In this document: piece by piece, positions 19,362-28,317 of the stretch | Numbering within the stretch: the first letter of the stretch is position 1 | Layout of the letters: each line of letters opens with the position of its first letter | NCBI GenBank assembly: GCA_002685935.1 | Contig: NYZD01000173.1 | Location: 1-41,977, forward strand | Source: Planctomycetaceae bacterium | GTDB taxonomy: Bacteria; Planctomycetota; Phycisphaerae; Phycisphaerales; Zrk34 | Direction: 5' to 3' | Length of the DNA: 41,977 bases | Notes under the pieces: generated by a model | What the model was told of the DNA's origin: nothing | What the model saw: only the letters and a program-made list of their open reading frames with translations | Database searches by the model: none | Translations under genes and position numbers: made by a program

Positions 19362-21476
19362 CTACGCATCCGAATCTTCTGCCGTCGACTCTGCGCCCGA
19401 TGCGTCCGGCTCTTCCGCGTTCTTGCCCGATTGGCCGTCCGTAATCGGCCTGTAGCCCACCCGTTCGGCCACCGCCTCCAGCGTGAACGGGTTCCCGCCC
19501 CCCTGCAACGACGCGTACAGATCGATCCGGTCCAGATCCGATAGCAGGTCCGGCAGTCGCTGCTCAAGTTCAGGCGTCGAAAACTGTTTTAGATCCGTCA
19601 TGCGCACCACGCACAGACTGCGCAGGTGATCCACCGCCGCCGCCGCGAACTTGTATGACTCCGGCGCCTGGACCCACCCACCTGCTTGCTCGATCATGGA
19701 CACCGTGTCGAACACCTCCCGAACCACCTCGTCCGCGCGGCCGATCCCCTCAATGCTCGTCGGCTGCATCCCCAGCAGGATCTGCACCAGTCCCTGGCTC
19801 GTCCGGTACACCGCATAAAGCGGTTGCCGTCGCGTCACCAGTGCCGGCTCCTGAACCGTCTCGCCAACCTGTTCTGCCAATGCCGCAAGACCTTCCTCCT
19901 TGGCCGTCGCCAGGTATTGGTCCTTGGCCTCCAGCAGCTTCCGATACGCCCGGACCTGTTTCGCATCCCGGATCACTTCCTCGCGCACTTCGTCAAGCGA
20001 TGTCGGCGCCCGCTGCGGAGCCGAATCCATCACCCGAAACAGATACCAATTCCCATCAGCGTCCCGTAGCGGGTCGCCCGCCACGTCCGTCTGCAGCCGC
20101 CGCTCCAACAGCAGATGCACCTCGGGCGGCTCCAGCTCTCGTACCGACGCAATGTAATACGACGCCGGGTACACCGCCTCGCCCTTCTCAAGATACGCCC
20201 CGCCGATCCCATCCAGATTGTCGATCTCCGTCAAACCAATCAATGATTGTCCCAGGCGCACCACATCGCACTGCACCTCGTGCGTCTGCTGCAGATAGTT
20301 CGCCAATGCCTCAAAGTCCGGCGCGACGTAGCCCTCCCGAATCACCCAGTAGCCTTTCTCATCGCTCTGCCCGTCCGCGCTCGTCTCCGTCGCGGCCATC
20401 GCACGCTGACGTTCCGCCTTCAACCAGCTCTGTGCGTCCAACACCATCGTCGCGATCTTCGTCACCGCGCGCTGCTGACGCAGTTCCTCAACGATCTCGT
20501 CCTTCGCTTCCGATATCGTCTTCTGTCGGAATTCGCCCGCCGGCATCGTCGTCGGCGCCTCAGTCGCTTCGGGATCCGTCGGCGTCTCAGCGCCATCGGG
20601 TTCCGTCAATGGCGCCTCAGGCTCCGCCGGCACGTACGTCACGTACTTCGCCTGGTGCTCCCGGTAGTGTCGCTGCACATCCCGCGTGTCGATATCGATC
20701 GACGCCGCCACCCGCGACACCGGAATCGTCAGATACGCCAGCTTCACGCTCGCCGGACGCTGGTAACCCAACCCAAGCGGCTCGCCCGTCCCCGCCGCCG
20801 ACGCGCGGTAAGTGTCGTAGAGCTCCGTAATTTCCGCTTCCGTTGGCTCCCCCGCCTCTTCTAGCAACAGATCCGCCGAAATCGTCACGAACTCCACCGT
20901 CGCTTCGGTCTCCCTGTCGTATGCCAGGTGATCCGCACCCGGCCGGCTCTGCGCCAGGATCTCCTGGAAAAACCCATCCCCCCTGACCCGCGTCACGCCC
21001 AGGATCACATCGTGAAGCTGCTCCACCGCCAGGTAGTCCTGCCAAGCCCGGACGATGTCATCGCGCGTGATCTTGGAGTTCGGACTGACTGTCCGAAGCA
21101 TCTCCAGAAATCCCCTCTTCACCATCTCGTCAGCCGTCTGCTCGCCTTGCGCTCGACTTGACTCAATGCCCAGCCCACGCGCCTCTTCCAGCATCAGCAT
21201 CCATTGCAGACCCACCTCAAACGCATCTCCGCTCGGCAGCAGTTGCGCATTGATCAGAGGCAGTTCCTGACGTAGCGCCCCCAACAGATCCACGTCACGT
21301 GCCGCGAACCGGATATCCGATTCCCGGATCGTCCGCTCCCCCACGTGCCCCCTGTCTGCGTCGCCCTGACCGACGCCCGCGAACTGAATCGCTGGACCGA
21401 TCAAAAACAGAACCATCAGCACGATGATGCCCACCGGCAGAATCACGCGATTGTATTTACGGAAGAACTTGAACAT
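19362..21476 (-). CDS. SurA/PpiD-like periplasmic folding factor, membrane anchored
   Basis: 704 residues. One N-terminal transmembrane helix (VILPVGIIVLMVLFLIGPA, about 11-30) leads a long periplasmic part. The segment after the anchor resembles the SurA N-terminal chaperone module (a string of helices to about residue 200). The middle part, with SVKLAYLTIPV and DVQRHYREHQAKY, is like the PpiD interdomain, and the part around residues 380-500 could be a degenerate parvulin domain (EVHLLLERRL, DADGNWYLFRVMD). I see no clear catalytic parvulin signature, so chaperone rather than isomerase activity is likely. An acidic Pro/Thr-rich linker sits near residues 290-315. ATG 21476 has GGAG nine bases upstream. 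Confidence 0.72.
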   Translation of the reverse strand: MFKFFRKYNRVILPVGIIVLMVLFLIGPAIQFAGVGQGDADRGHVGERTIRESDIRFAARDVDLLGALRQELPLINAQLLPSGDAFEVGLQWMLMLEEARGLGIESSRAQGEQTADEMVKRGFLEMLRTVSPNSKITRDDIVRAWQDYLAVEQLHDVILGVTRVRGDGFFQEILAQSRPGADHLAYDRETEATVEFVTISADLLLEEAGEPTEAEITELYDTYRASAAGTGEPLGLGYQRPASVKLAYLTIPVSRVAASIDIDTRDVQRHYREHQAKYVTYVPAEPEAPLTEPDGAETPTDPEATEAPTTMPAGEFRQKTISEAKDEIVEELRQQRAVTKIATMVLDAQSWLKAERQRAMAATETSADGQSDEKGYWVIREGYVAPDFEALANYLQQTHEVQCDVVRLGQSLIGLTEIDNLDGIGGAYLEKGEAVYPASYYIASVRELEPPEVHLLLERRLQTDVAGDPLRDADGNWYLFRVMDSAPQRAPTSLDEVREEVIRDAKQVRAYRKLLEAKDQYLATAKEEGLAALAEQVGETVQEPALVTRRQPLYAVYRTSQGLVQILLGMQPTSIEGIGRADEVVREVFDTVSMIEQAGGWVQAPESYKFAAAAVDHLRSLCVVRMTDLKQFSTPELEQRLPDLLSDLDRIDLYASLQGGGNPFTLEAVAERVGYRPITDGQSGKNAEEPDASGAESTAEDSDA

Positions 21477-21564
21477 GGACCGATCACTCCGCAAGCCGCA
21501 CCATGCGCGGACCGCCGCGCTGACGCACGATTTTATTCAAATCACGCAGTATACGGACTGTCAT

Positions 21565-21606
21565 CGGGTCGGTACAGCCGCACCGTTAACTTCTCGACCC
21601 GCCCTT
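21565..21606 (+). terminator. Candidate rightward hairpin with T-run, between two leftward genes
   Basis: CGGGTCG at 21565-21571 and CGACCCG at 21595-21601 pair perfectly around a 23-base loop and are followed by a five-T run on the + strand. Both flanking genes read leftward, so a rightward terminator would stop only antisense transcription. The long loop makes this a weak call. Confidence 0.25.
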
Positions 21607-21607
21607 T

Positions 21608-22522
21608 TTATCGGCCTCCACCCCCGCGCGCCGCATTCCCCGCACCCGCTTCCGCCGCTTCCGCCGCCGGATCGTGCCGCGCCGGCGGCAGCGCCTCCAG
21701 CCGCTCCGTCACGTTCGTCAAAAATGACGCCTCACCCAAAGTAAACTCAGAATTGTTCTGCGTGTGCGCATACCGCGTCCCGATCAGCCTCCGGATCCGA
21801 TCGATCCGCGTCTGCGGCAGCGGATGCGTCTGCAAAAACTCCACACCGCCGCCCCCCGATTCCGCCTTGAAGATCTCCATCACCTGCAGCATCCCCATCG
21901 GATCGTAACCCACCGACGTCATGTACCGCAGCCCCAGATCGTCCGATTCCGTCTCATGGCTGCGACTGAACTTCAGCATCGCGAATCCGCCCGCCACGCC
22001 CCCCATCACCGCCACCCACTCCGAGTCCGTCGCCGCCGCCGCCGCACCCAGCCCCACCTGGAGAAGCATTTGCTGCGTCAACTGCTCGCCAATGTGCTTG
22101 CCCGTCACGTGACCGATCTCATGGCCCAACACCGACACAAGCTGCGCCTCGTTGTCCATCTTCTCCAGCAATCCCCGCGTGATGAATATCTTCCCCCCCG
22201 GCAGCGCGAACGCATTGATCATCTTCGAATCAACCGTGAAAAACTCCCACGGCAACGATTGCCGGCCGCTGTCCACAACCACCGTCGACGTCAGCCGCGA
22301 TCCAAGATCCGCCACGTATTCACGAATCACCGGATCATCCACCTCACCGCCGAACTGTTCCACGTACTGCGGCGCGGTCTGATTGCCGATGCTGATCTCT
22401 TCGCCCGTCGACAACATGTTCAACTGGCTGCGGCCGGTCGCCGTGTTCGTCTGGCAACCCGTCATCGAAATCGCCGCCGCCAGCACCGCACATTTCATCA
22501 GCCCGATCATGGTCTTCGCCAT
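21608..22522 (-). CDS. M48 family metalloprotease lipoprotein (BepA/LoiP-like)
   Basis: 304 residues. A signal peptide ending AAAISMTGC is a type II (lipoprotein) signal, so the protein is tethered in the periplasm. The zinc-protease motif HEIGHVTGKH is at residues 134-143, and the third ligand lies in SRSHETESDDLGLRYM, where Glu-x3-Asp follows the M48 pattern. Upstream are SxxEEISIGNQ and the PGGKIFITRGLL strand expected for this family. M48 lipoproteases of this type degrade misfolded outer-membrane proteins, which fits the adjacent SurA-like gene. ATG 22522 is preferred over ATG 22531 because AAGG is nine bases upstream. A Gly/Ala-rich tail ends the protein. Confidence 0.9.
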   Translation of the reverse strand: MAKTMIGLMKCAVLAAAISMTGCQTNTATGRSQLNMLSTGEEISIGNQTAPQYVEQFGGEVDDPVIREYVADLGSRLTSTVVVDSGRQSLPWEFFTVDSKMINAFALPGGKIFITRGLLEKMDNEAQLVSVLGHEIGHVTGKHIGEQLTQQMLLQVGLGAAAAATDSEWVAVMGGVAGGFAMLKFSRSHETESDDLGLRYMTSVGYDPMGMLQVMEIFKAESGGGGVEFLQTHPLPQTRIDRIRRLIGTRYAHTQNNSEFTLGEASFLTNVTERLEALPPARHDPAAEAAEAGAGNAARGGGGR

Positions 22523-22557
22523 TGGATTCATCCTTAAACAGGGGGTCCCGCTATTGG

Positions 22558-22563
22558 ATTATA
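22558..22563 (-). promoter_or_regulatory. Candidate -10 box for the M48 gene
   Basis: On the minus strand this reads TATAAT, a perfect -10 hexamer, 35 bases upstream of the M48 ATG at 22522. No good -35 is present at the right distance. The plus strand also has TATACT at 22560-22565, which could serve ubiE in the other direction. Confidence 0.35.
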
Positions 22564-22624
22564 CTCTGACGTCCGACCCACGGTTCGAGCCGGTCCAATA
22601 CCGACCCGCCCCACGGAACACCCC

Positions 22625-23389
22625 ATGGCCCCCGACAGTCCCCCGCCCGCATGGACCGACGACGACCTGTCCGACCCCCACGCCCATCCCGAAAAGGCGC
22701 GGCGCGTCCAGGAAATGTTCGCCGCCATCGCCGAACACTACGACCTCAACAACCGCGTCCACTCCCTCTGGCGCGATCAGGCCTGGCGACGCGCCGCCGT
22801 CCGCCTCTGCCACGTCCAACCCGACGATGTCGTCCTCGACGTCGCCTGCGGCACCGGTGACCTCACCCTCGCCTTCCGCCGCGCCGGCGCTCGCCACACC
22901 TTCGGCGCCGACTTCACCTACCCCATGCTCCAGATCGCCGATCGGAAGCACCACGCCCTCACCGACCGCATCCAGAACACCACCCGCTTCCTCGCCGCCG
23001 ACGCCATGCGCCTGCCCGTGGCCGATAACTCGATCGACATCGTCTCCATCGCCTTCGGTATCCGAAACGTCACCGACCCGGCCGCCGCCATCCGCGAATT
23101 CCACCGCGTCCTCCGCCCCCGTGGCCGCGTCATGATCCTCGAGTTCTCCCTGCCCCGCTCCCGAACCCTCCGCAGCCTCTATGGCCTCTACTTCAACCAC
23201 GTCCTGCCCCGCACTGCCACCTGGATCAGCCGCGATCGCACCGGTGCCTACAAATATCTCCCCCGCTCCGTCAACACCTTCCTCGACCGCAAAATCATGA
23301 TCCAGATGCTCCAGGACGCCGGCTTCACCAACGCCACCTGCAAACCCCTGACGTTCGGCGTAGCTGCCGCTTACCATGCCATCCGATAA
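22625..23389 (+). CDS. ubiE: Demethylmenaquinone/2-polyprenyl-benzoquinol C-methyltransferase
   Basis: 254 residues, class I SAM-dependent methyltransferase. The family signature is clear: VQEMFAAIAEHYDLNNRVHS, then W at WRDQAWRR, SAM motif I DVACGTGDLTLAF, DNSIDIVSIAFGIRNV, EFHRVLRPRGRVMILEFS and the C-terminal TFGVAAAYHAIR. It carries out the final C-methylation in menaquinone (or ubiquinone) synthesis, giving the quinol oxidised by Alternative Complex III. An extra Asp/Pro-rich N-terminal stretch of about 25 residues precedes the conserved part. It is divergent from the M48 gene. Confidence 0.95.
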   Translation: MAPDSPPPAWTDDDLSDPHAHPEKARRVQEMFAAIAEHYDLNNRVHSLWRDQAWRRAAVRLCHVQPDDVVLDVACGTGDLTLAFRRAGARHTFGADFTYPMLQIADRKHHALTDRIQNTTRFLAADAMRLPVADNSIDIVSIAFGIRNVTDPAAAIREFHRVLRPRGRVMILEFSLPRSRTLRSLYGLYFNHVLPRTATWISRDRTGAYKYLPRSVNTFLDRKIMIQMLQDAGFTNATCKPLTFGVAAAYHAIR

Positions 23390-23746
23390 ATCAATCCAAC
23401 AACAACACGCCGACCCGTCCCGCATCTCGCCCCCGCCCGCCGCCCGCCACAGTAGATAGATGTCGGTGGCAACCCGCAGTCTGCGGTCCGCCCCGTCACA
23501 AGCCCCTCTCCCTGAAGTGTTGCCCATAGCCCCCCGCGCCCGCTCCCTGCGGTCGAGCGCAACTGGCCGCCGGGAGAATCTCCCACCGCCACGCCTCATC
23601 CCTGCTCATGTCTGCCCGGTACCACCGACGCGTCACGAATCGCCGACGCCGTCAACCCCAATGGCCCCAAACGGCCCGCCACTCTGGCCCTCACAACCGT
23701 CACAGCTGTTAAGATAGATAAACTGAGGTAAATAGTAAAGAAGAAA
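23390..23746. other. Non-coding gap after ubiE
   Basis: I find no credible gene here in either direction; the short reading frames have no family likeness. A GGGAG-AAT-CTCCC mini-hairpin occurs at 23572-23584 and a CCGCA/TGCGG hairpin near 23481, neither followed by a T-run. The last 45 bases (about 23707-23746) turn AT- and purine-rich, with TAAGAT at 23710-23715 and TAAATA at 23729-23734 as possible -10 boxes, but I see no matching -35. Confidence 0.4.
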
Positions 23747-23881
23747 TCCGCCCCTGTCCGATGCTTGAGGTGTCAGACAAACGGGTCTGGCATCCCCCTG
23801 GGCTGGGACTGGGGGCATTGGGCGAAACCACCCGCGCTGGAGCGCGGAATGAGACACGCGTCGCATCGGCACGAGGCCGGA
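23747..23881 (+). ncRNA. Candidate structured leader RNA of the B12-domain-like gene
   Basis: A closing helix can be drawn between 23747-23764 and 23863-23881: TCCG with CGGA, CCT with AGG, GT with AC, and CCGATGC (23758-23764) with GCATCGG (23863-23869), with small bulges. It encloses three hairpins: TGTCAGAC/GTCTGGCA (23771-23778 with 23785-23792, one G-U), CCCC/GGGG (23794-23797 with 23811-23814), and CCGCGC/GCGCGG (23832-23837 with 23842-23847). GTCCGATGC can pair instead with GCATTGGGC at 23815-23823, so two states compete. The element ends 34 bases before the ATG at 23916, which has GGAGG at 23905-23909. I could not match it to a known riboswitch: the cobalamin, SAM and TPP core sequences are absent. 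A free small RNA is an alternative. Confidence 0.4.
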
Positions 23882-23915
23882 CCCCGACGCACGACATTGC
23901 ACTTGGAGGTCACGA

Positions 23916-24650
23916 ATGAGTCAGCAGGTCATGGTCGAACGGTTCTTTGAAACACTCATCTCCGGCAACCGTGCCGATTCCCGCGCCATCCTCGATGAAT
24001 GCCTCGTCGCCGACATCCCCGCCGAACGCATCATCGAACGCCTCTTCTGGCCCACCCTCGAAATGATCCAGAAGATGTACAAGCTCGATAACTTATCGGT
24101 CCTCTCCCATCACTTCGCCACTCGGCTGCTCCGCATGCTCGTCGATCAGACCCAGATGCGGCTCGAAGCCAAACCCCAAAACGGAAAACGCATCCTCCTG
24201 ATCTGTGGCCCCGATCAACAGGAAGAACTCGGCGCCCAAATGGCCGCCGACATGCTCGAAGCCGCCGGCTACGAAGTCTTCTTCGCCGGTGGGGGCGTCG
24301 CCAACGACGAGATCGTCGAGCAGATCGGCTCATCAGAGCCCGACCACCTCGTCGTCTTCTCATCCGCTCCCTCCGACTTACCCCACATCCGCCAACTCAT
24401 CGATCGCATCCATGACCTCGGCATCTGCCCCCGCATGCAGGTCGTCGTTGGCGGCGGCGTGTTCAACCGCGCCGACAGCCTCGCCCAGGAAATCGGCGCC
24501 GACCTCTGGGCCACCACCCCCAACGAACTCGTCGACAAAATCGACAACGAATCCGACCGCCGTGCCCCCGCCGACCAGCGCACCGTCGGTCGCCGCCGCC
24601 GCACCACGGTCGCCGCCACCGCCGACGACCCCGTCAGCGCCGCCGCCTGA
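23916..24650 (+). CDS. Cobalamin-binding-domain-like protein lacking the His ligand
   Basis: 244 residues, soluble. Residues about 1-85 are a helical B12-binding-2-like module (VERFFETLISGNRADSRAIL, LFWPTLEMIQKMY). Residues about 92-205 are a Rossmann-like B12 domain: KRILLICGPDQQEELGAQMA, AAGYEVFFAGGGVANDEIVE, PDHLVVFSSAPSDL, VVVGGGVFNRAD. The usual DxHxxG motif that supplies the cobalt ligand is replaced by D100-QQEEL-G106, with no His, so base-off cobalamin binding is unlikely. The C-terminal 40 residues are disordered with an RRRR cluster, possibly nucleic-acid binding. The architecture recalls the sensor half of CarH-type regulators but has no HTH. SD GGAGG lies six bases before the ATG. 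It is preceded by a candidate structured leader. Confidence 0.85.
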   Translation: MSQQVMVERFFETLISGNRADSRAILDECLVADIPAERIIERLFWPTLEMIQKMYKLDNLSVLSHHFATRLLRMLVDQTQMRLEAKPQNGKRILLICGPDQQEELGAQMAADMLEAAGYEVFFAGGGVANDEIVEQIGSSEPDHLVVFSSAPSDLPHIRQLIDRIHDLGICPRMQVVVGGGVFNRADSLAQEIGADLWATTPNELVDKIDNESDRRAPADQRTVGRRRRTTVAATADDPVSAAA

Positions 24651-24677
24651 TCCCGTCAACCTGATCCAACCAAAACC

Positions 24678-24710
24678 AGGGGCGTCATCTTTCAACCGGA
24701 TGACGCCCCT
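24678..24710. terminator. Convergent intergenic terminator hairpin
   Basis: AGGGGCGTCATC (24678-24689) and GATGACGCCCCT (24699-24710) form a perfect 12-bp stem with a 9-base loop, between the stop of the B12-like gene and the stop of the convergent flavoprotein gene. On the minus strand a TTTT lies just past the stem; on the plus strand only a loose TTT follows. It can serve both genes. Confidence 0.75.
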
Positions 24711-24750
24711 GTCTCATTTCAACAATCACAATCCAACCCCCGGCCGGCCG

Positions 24751-25782
24751 TCACGATTCCGGCATCTCCTGCGCATCCGGCAGCGGTGGGGGGGCGTGCC
24801 CTTGCAGCGCCGCCAGAATCTGCTCCACGTGGATGTGGCAGTTCTCAATGAACAGGCGGTACGACTGCTGCGATCCCCCCAGCGCCGTCCCCGCCACGTA
24901 GATCCCCGCCACGTTCGTCTCTCGCGTCGCCGGATCGTGCATCGGCGCTTGCTCCACCCCCTCTAGCTCGACCCCCGCCCGCGCGAACAAACTCATGTCC
25001 GCCTCATACCCCACCAACAGCAGCACCGCATCCGCCGCCACTTCTTCCTCCGCTCCGTCCCCCGCGCTCGGCCCAAGCGTCACCGTCGTCCGCGTGATCC
25101 GACGCGGCGTCGTGTTGTGGTAACACGCGATCTCCCCCCGTTTGATCCGCCCCAGCAGCTCCGGCAACAGCCAATACTTCACGCTCTTTTCATCAAACGC
25201 ACCCCGCCGATAGCTCATCGTCACATCCGCCCCCGCGTGATAGCACCGCAGCGCCGCCTCCGCCGCCGAGTTCTTTCCGCCCACGATCAACACCCGCCGC
25301 TGACAATACTCATGCGCTTCCTTGAAGTAATGACTCACGTGCTCCAGATCCTCCCCCTCGATCCCCAGCCGGTGCGGCCGATGCATATCACCCGTCGCCA
25401 GCACCACCCGCCGCGCTCGATACCGCTGCGTCCCCCGCGCCGGCTCCGTCGTCATCAAAAACCCATCACCCGTCCGCTCGATTCCCACCACCGGCTCGTG
25501 CGTCTTCACCTCCAACTCAAACGCCAGCACCAGCGACCGCAGATAAGACAGATACTGCTCCCGCGAACACTTGCCCTGATCGTCCGTCTGGATTGGCACA
25601 CCCGCAATCGCAATCCGGTCGTTTGAGCTGAAGAACGTCATCAACCGCGGAAACCACGTGATCGTCTGCGCGATCGATCCCTTATCAAATTGAACGTAAT
25701 CAATCCCCGCCCGTTTCAGCGCGATCGCCAGTTCCAGCCCGATCGGCCCCGCCCCCACAATCGCCACGTCCGTTTCAATCAT
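24751..25782 (-). CDS. YpdA-like FAD-dependent oxidoreductase
   Basis: 343 residues. Two dinucleotide-binding folds are visible: FAD site DVAIVGAGPIGLELAIALKR at the N terminus and NAD(P) site RRVLIVGGKNSAAEAALRCY near residue 165. Between them are WFPRLMTFFSSNDRIAIAG and GKCSREQYLSYLR, and toward the end GIYVAGTALGG. This is the thioredoxin-reductase-like layout without a redox CxxC, characteristic of YpdA, the putative bacillithiol disulfide reductase of Firmicutes and related phyla. Whether this organism makes bacillithiol cannot be told from the window, so the substrate is open. ATG 25782 begins at the FAD motif; an upstream TTG at 25809 is unlikely. Confidence 0.85.
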   Translation of the reverse strand: MIETDVAIVGAGPIGLELAIALKRAGIDYVQFDKGSIAQTITWFPRLMTFFSSNDRIAIAGVPIQTDDQGKCSREQYLSYLRSLVLAFELEVKTHEPVVGIERTGDGFLMTTEPARGTQRYRARRVVLATGDMHRPHRLGIEGEDLEHVSHYFKEAHEYCQRRVLIVGGKNSAAEAALRCYHAGADVTMSYRRGAFDEKSVKYWLLPELLGRIKRGEIACYHNTTPRRITRTTVTLGPSAGDGAEEEVAADAVLLLVGYEADMSLFARAGVELEGVEQAPMHDPATRETNVAGIYVAGTALGGSQQSYRLFIENCHIHVEQILAALQGHAPPPLPDAQEMPES

Positions 25783-25878
25783 GGTGCCACGCTCGCTACC
25801 CGCCGCCAACCATCACGACCCGCATCATAGTCCCCCGCCCCCATCCCTTCAGCCGCCGCCGATTCCCGTGCGCCGGAT

Positions 25879-25906
25879 TTGTCACCCCCTGCCCCCACGT
25901 TAGAAT
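25879..25906 (+). promoter_or_regulatory. Candidate promoter of the YetA-like gene
   Basis: TTGTCA at 25879-25884, a 16-base spacer and TAGAAT at 25901-25906; each hexamer matches sigma70 consensus at five of six positions. The transcript would have a leader of about 50 bases before ATG 25967. It lies in the divergent gap opposite the flavoprotein gene. Confidence 0.5.
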
Positions 25907-25966
25907 CGCCCACCGCGAACCCGCCGCAGCCGCCATCATGTTCCGCCCCACGCAAGGATGCCTCCC

Positions 25967-28285
25967 ATGCCCAACGCCAACGCCCAAACCCTCCGCGTGC
26001 ACAACCGCATCCATCGCGATTTCACCGCCCATCCCATCACCATCGGCGTCCCCTGGCCCCAGGGCGATCTGACCGACGTCGCCGCCCTCTCGGCAACCGA
26101 TGAAAGCGGCAACACCATCCCCGCCGCATTCAAATCGCTCAATGCCTGGCCCGATGGCTCCATCCAATGGGCCCTGATCGATACCGCCGTCGACCTCGCC
26201 GCTTCCGGTGATCGACACCTCACCGTCCGCGCCGAATCCGCCGCCGCGCCCGACCTTGCGCACCCCATCATCGTCCACGTCGACGGCGATCAGGCCGTCA
26301 TCGGTAACGGTCGCACCGCCCTCACCGTCTCCGCGCAGCCCGGCCAACTCGTCCAATCTTGGACCGCCGACGGCCGGCCACTCGCCGAACCCGACGGCCT
26401 CGACATCACCTTCGAGGATGAATCCGGCCAGCAATACTCCGTCCGCGCCGCCGCCAAGACGCTCTCCATCGAACACGCGAACCCCCTCCGCGCCATCCTC
26501 CGTGTCGAAGGCAAACACGCACCCGCCAGTGGCGACGGACTCCTCGACTTCTTCATCCGATTCGAAGTCTTCGCCGATCGGCCCGAAGTCAAAATCACCT
26601 ACAGCTTCCGCAATCGTGAACTGCCCACCCCGGGCATTGTCATTCAAAACCTGCGCATCCAACTCAACACCACCGTCGCCCCCGATGCCACACGCTGTTT
26701 CACCGCTACCAATCGCACCCGCCACTACCTCAACCAGTTCATGCGCGTCAACAACGAAGACCCTCACATCATCGCCTCCGACACCGGCGATATCGATAAC
26801 TACAAAGAAGCCCACGATCCCAAAGCGTCTCACGGCGAATGCTTCGTCGCCAATCCCGATGTCCTCCACGACCCCCACGAAGACAAGCCCTGGTTCCTTC
26901 GCGATCAGAAGTATCGCAAACAAGCCGGCGGCGAAAAATGCGTCTGGCCCTACCTCGCCCTCCTCGACCCCCAGGGCGGTGTCCTCACCGCCATCGGAGC
27001 CATGACCTCACTCCACCCCAAGGAACTCACCGTTCAGGGCTCAACGTTCACCTACGGCTTGTTTCCCGACTGGGCCGGCCCCCTCAGCATCACCCAGGGC
27101 GCCGGGCGCTCGCACGTCATCTACGTCTCCCCCGTCCCCGCCGGCGCCGATGACACTGCCATCCAGGACCAGTACCTCGGCTGGGAATTCGGCGGCATGT
27201 ACTCCCACGTCCCCGCCTCCGAACCCGTCGAGATCGCCCACGACATCGACCACGTCCGCCGGTGCGAAGTGTTCGGCATCCACATGCTCCCCGCCTACGA
27301 TCCCGACAAGCACTTTCTGTTCGAGCGCAAAGTCACCAACAACTGGATCGGCCTCAGCCTCGGACAACTCGGCGCCATGGACCAAGTTAGCCAATGGCCC
27401 GCGTCCGGATTCTGGTCCCACGGCGATCCCGGCGCCGGCAACAACGAAGAAATGGCCGGCGTCCCCTATTTCCAGAACTATCTTCGCAGCGGCTTCTACG
27501 GATGCTTCGAACGCGCCCTCGTCGGCGCGCGGCACATGATGGAAGTCGATCACGTTGCCTTCAGCATCGACGGCTTCCAGGACGGCGGCATGTGCGCCCA
27601 CTGCCTCAATCACAACGACGGCTCCGTCTATCCCTCCCACGAATGGTTCACCGAATTGCTGTTCGCCTACGCCCTCACCGGGGATCAACAGTTCAAGGAC
27701 ACCGCGCTCCGCGCCTGTGAAAACCTCCTCTACTGGATTCATTCCGAAATGGGTTTCCACATCATCAGCTCCGACCAGCGCGAAGCCGGCCAACCCCTCA
27801 TCAATCTCACCTGGTGCTATCAGTTCAATCCCGACCAGCGATACCTCGACGGCTGCGCCAAAATCATCAACGAATACCTCATGGTCAATGCCAAAAAGCA
27901 CGGCCGCATGCTCGACGAACTGCCCCGATCCATGCCCGTCAAGATTGCCAGCTACGGCGACTACGCCGCATGGGAAGGCATGTTCTGGTACTGGACCATC
28001 ACTCGAGACGAATCCGTCAAGCAGTTCTTCCTCGAACAAATGGAGTGGCGACTCACCGAACCGTTCTGCGCCATGCACGGCGGACACCGATCCACCGATT
28101 ACAACCCCATGGCCTACGCCTACATCATGTCCGGCGATCGCAGATGGGTCGATCAGGTCTCCCGACCCCTCCGTGCCGTCTTTCGCGCCGCGGGGTGGAC
28201 CATCTCATGGGTCCACATCATGTACGCACTCAATGTCGGTCTGGAACTCGGCGTACTCAGCGACGATGATGTGCTGATCAATTAA
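25967..28285 (+). CDS. YetA/PcRGLX-like glycan-active enzyme (RIFT-barrel N-terminal domain)
   Basis: 772 residues. The N terminus fits the RIFT-barrel domain of the YetA / exo-rhamnogalacturonan lyase (PL26-like) group: [13 protein letters not shown], then [21 protein letters not shown] beta-rich middle follows to about residue 420, then a helical barrel-like part with [48 protein letters not shown] and [20 protein letters not shown]. Members act on pectin-type or other acidic polysaccharides; the exact activity here is not known. There is no signal peptide, so it would act in the cytoplasm on imported oligosaccharides, unless the start is misplaced. ATG 25967 has AAGGA eight bases upstream; ATG 25958 overlaps that site. 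It lies 32 bases before a Gfo/Idh gene. Confidence 0.75.
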   Translation: MPNANAQTLRVHNRIHRDFTAHPITIGVPWPQGDLTDVAALSATDESGNTIPAAFKSLNAWPDGSIQWALIDTAVDLAASGDRHLTVRAESAAAPDLAHPIIVHVDGDQAVIGNGRTALTVSAQPGQLVQSWTADGRPLAEPDGLDITFEDESGQQYSVRAAAKTLSIEHANPLRAILRVEGKHAPASGDGLLDFFIRFEVFADRPEVKITYSFRNRELPTPGIVIQNLRIQLNTTVAPDATRCFTATNRTRHYLNQFMRVNNEDPHIIASDTGDIDNYKEAHDPKASHGECFVANPDVLHDPHEDKPWFLRDQKYRKQAGGEKCVWPYLALLDPQGGVLTAIGAMTSLHPKELTVQGSTFTYGLFPDWAGPLSITQGAGRSHVIYVSPVPAGADDTAIQDQYLGWEFGGMYSHVPASEPVEIAHDIDHVRRCEVFGIHMLPAYDPDKHFLFERKVTNNWIGLSLGQLGAMDQVSQWPASGFWSHGDPGAGNNEEMAGVPYFQNYLRSGFYGCFERALVGARHMMEVDHVAFSIDGFQDGGMCAHCLNHNDGSVYPSHEWFTELLFAYALTGDQQFKDTALRACENLLYWIHSEMGFHIISSDQREAGQPLINLTWCYQFNPDQRYLDGCAKIINEYLMVNAKKHGRMLDELPRSMPVKIASYGDYAAWEGMFWYWTITRDESVKQFFLEQMEWRLTEPFCAMHGGHRSTDYNPMAYAYIMSGDRRWVDQVSRPLRAVFRAAGWTISWVHIMYALNVGLELGVLSDDDVLIN

Positions 28286-28317
28286 ACACGCGTCCCCTCG
28301 CGAGACAGGAGATCATC

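Noticed and set aside
22581-22600. GGTTCGAGCC resembling a tRNA T-arm
   Set aside because: The flanking bases do not pair as a T stem and no acceptor, D or anticodon arm can be drawn.
23820-23850. GGGTGGTTTCGCC on the minus strand, like a T-box bulge (GGGTGGNACCGCG)
   Set aside because: No tRNA-synthetase or amino-acid gene follows on that strand, the specifier stem is not visible, and the match is partial.
23700-23915. A cobalamin riboswitch before the B12-domain-like gene
   Set aside because: The conserved B12 box (GCCACTG) and the other core stretches are absent, so the fold is reported as an unknown structured element.
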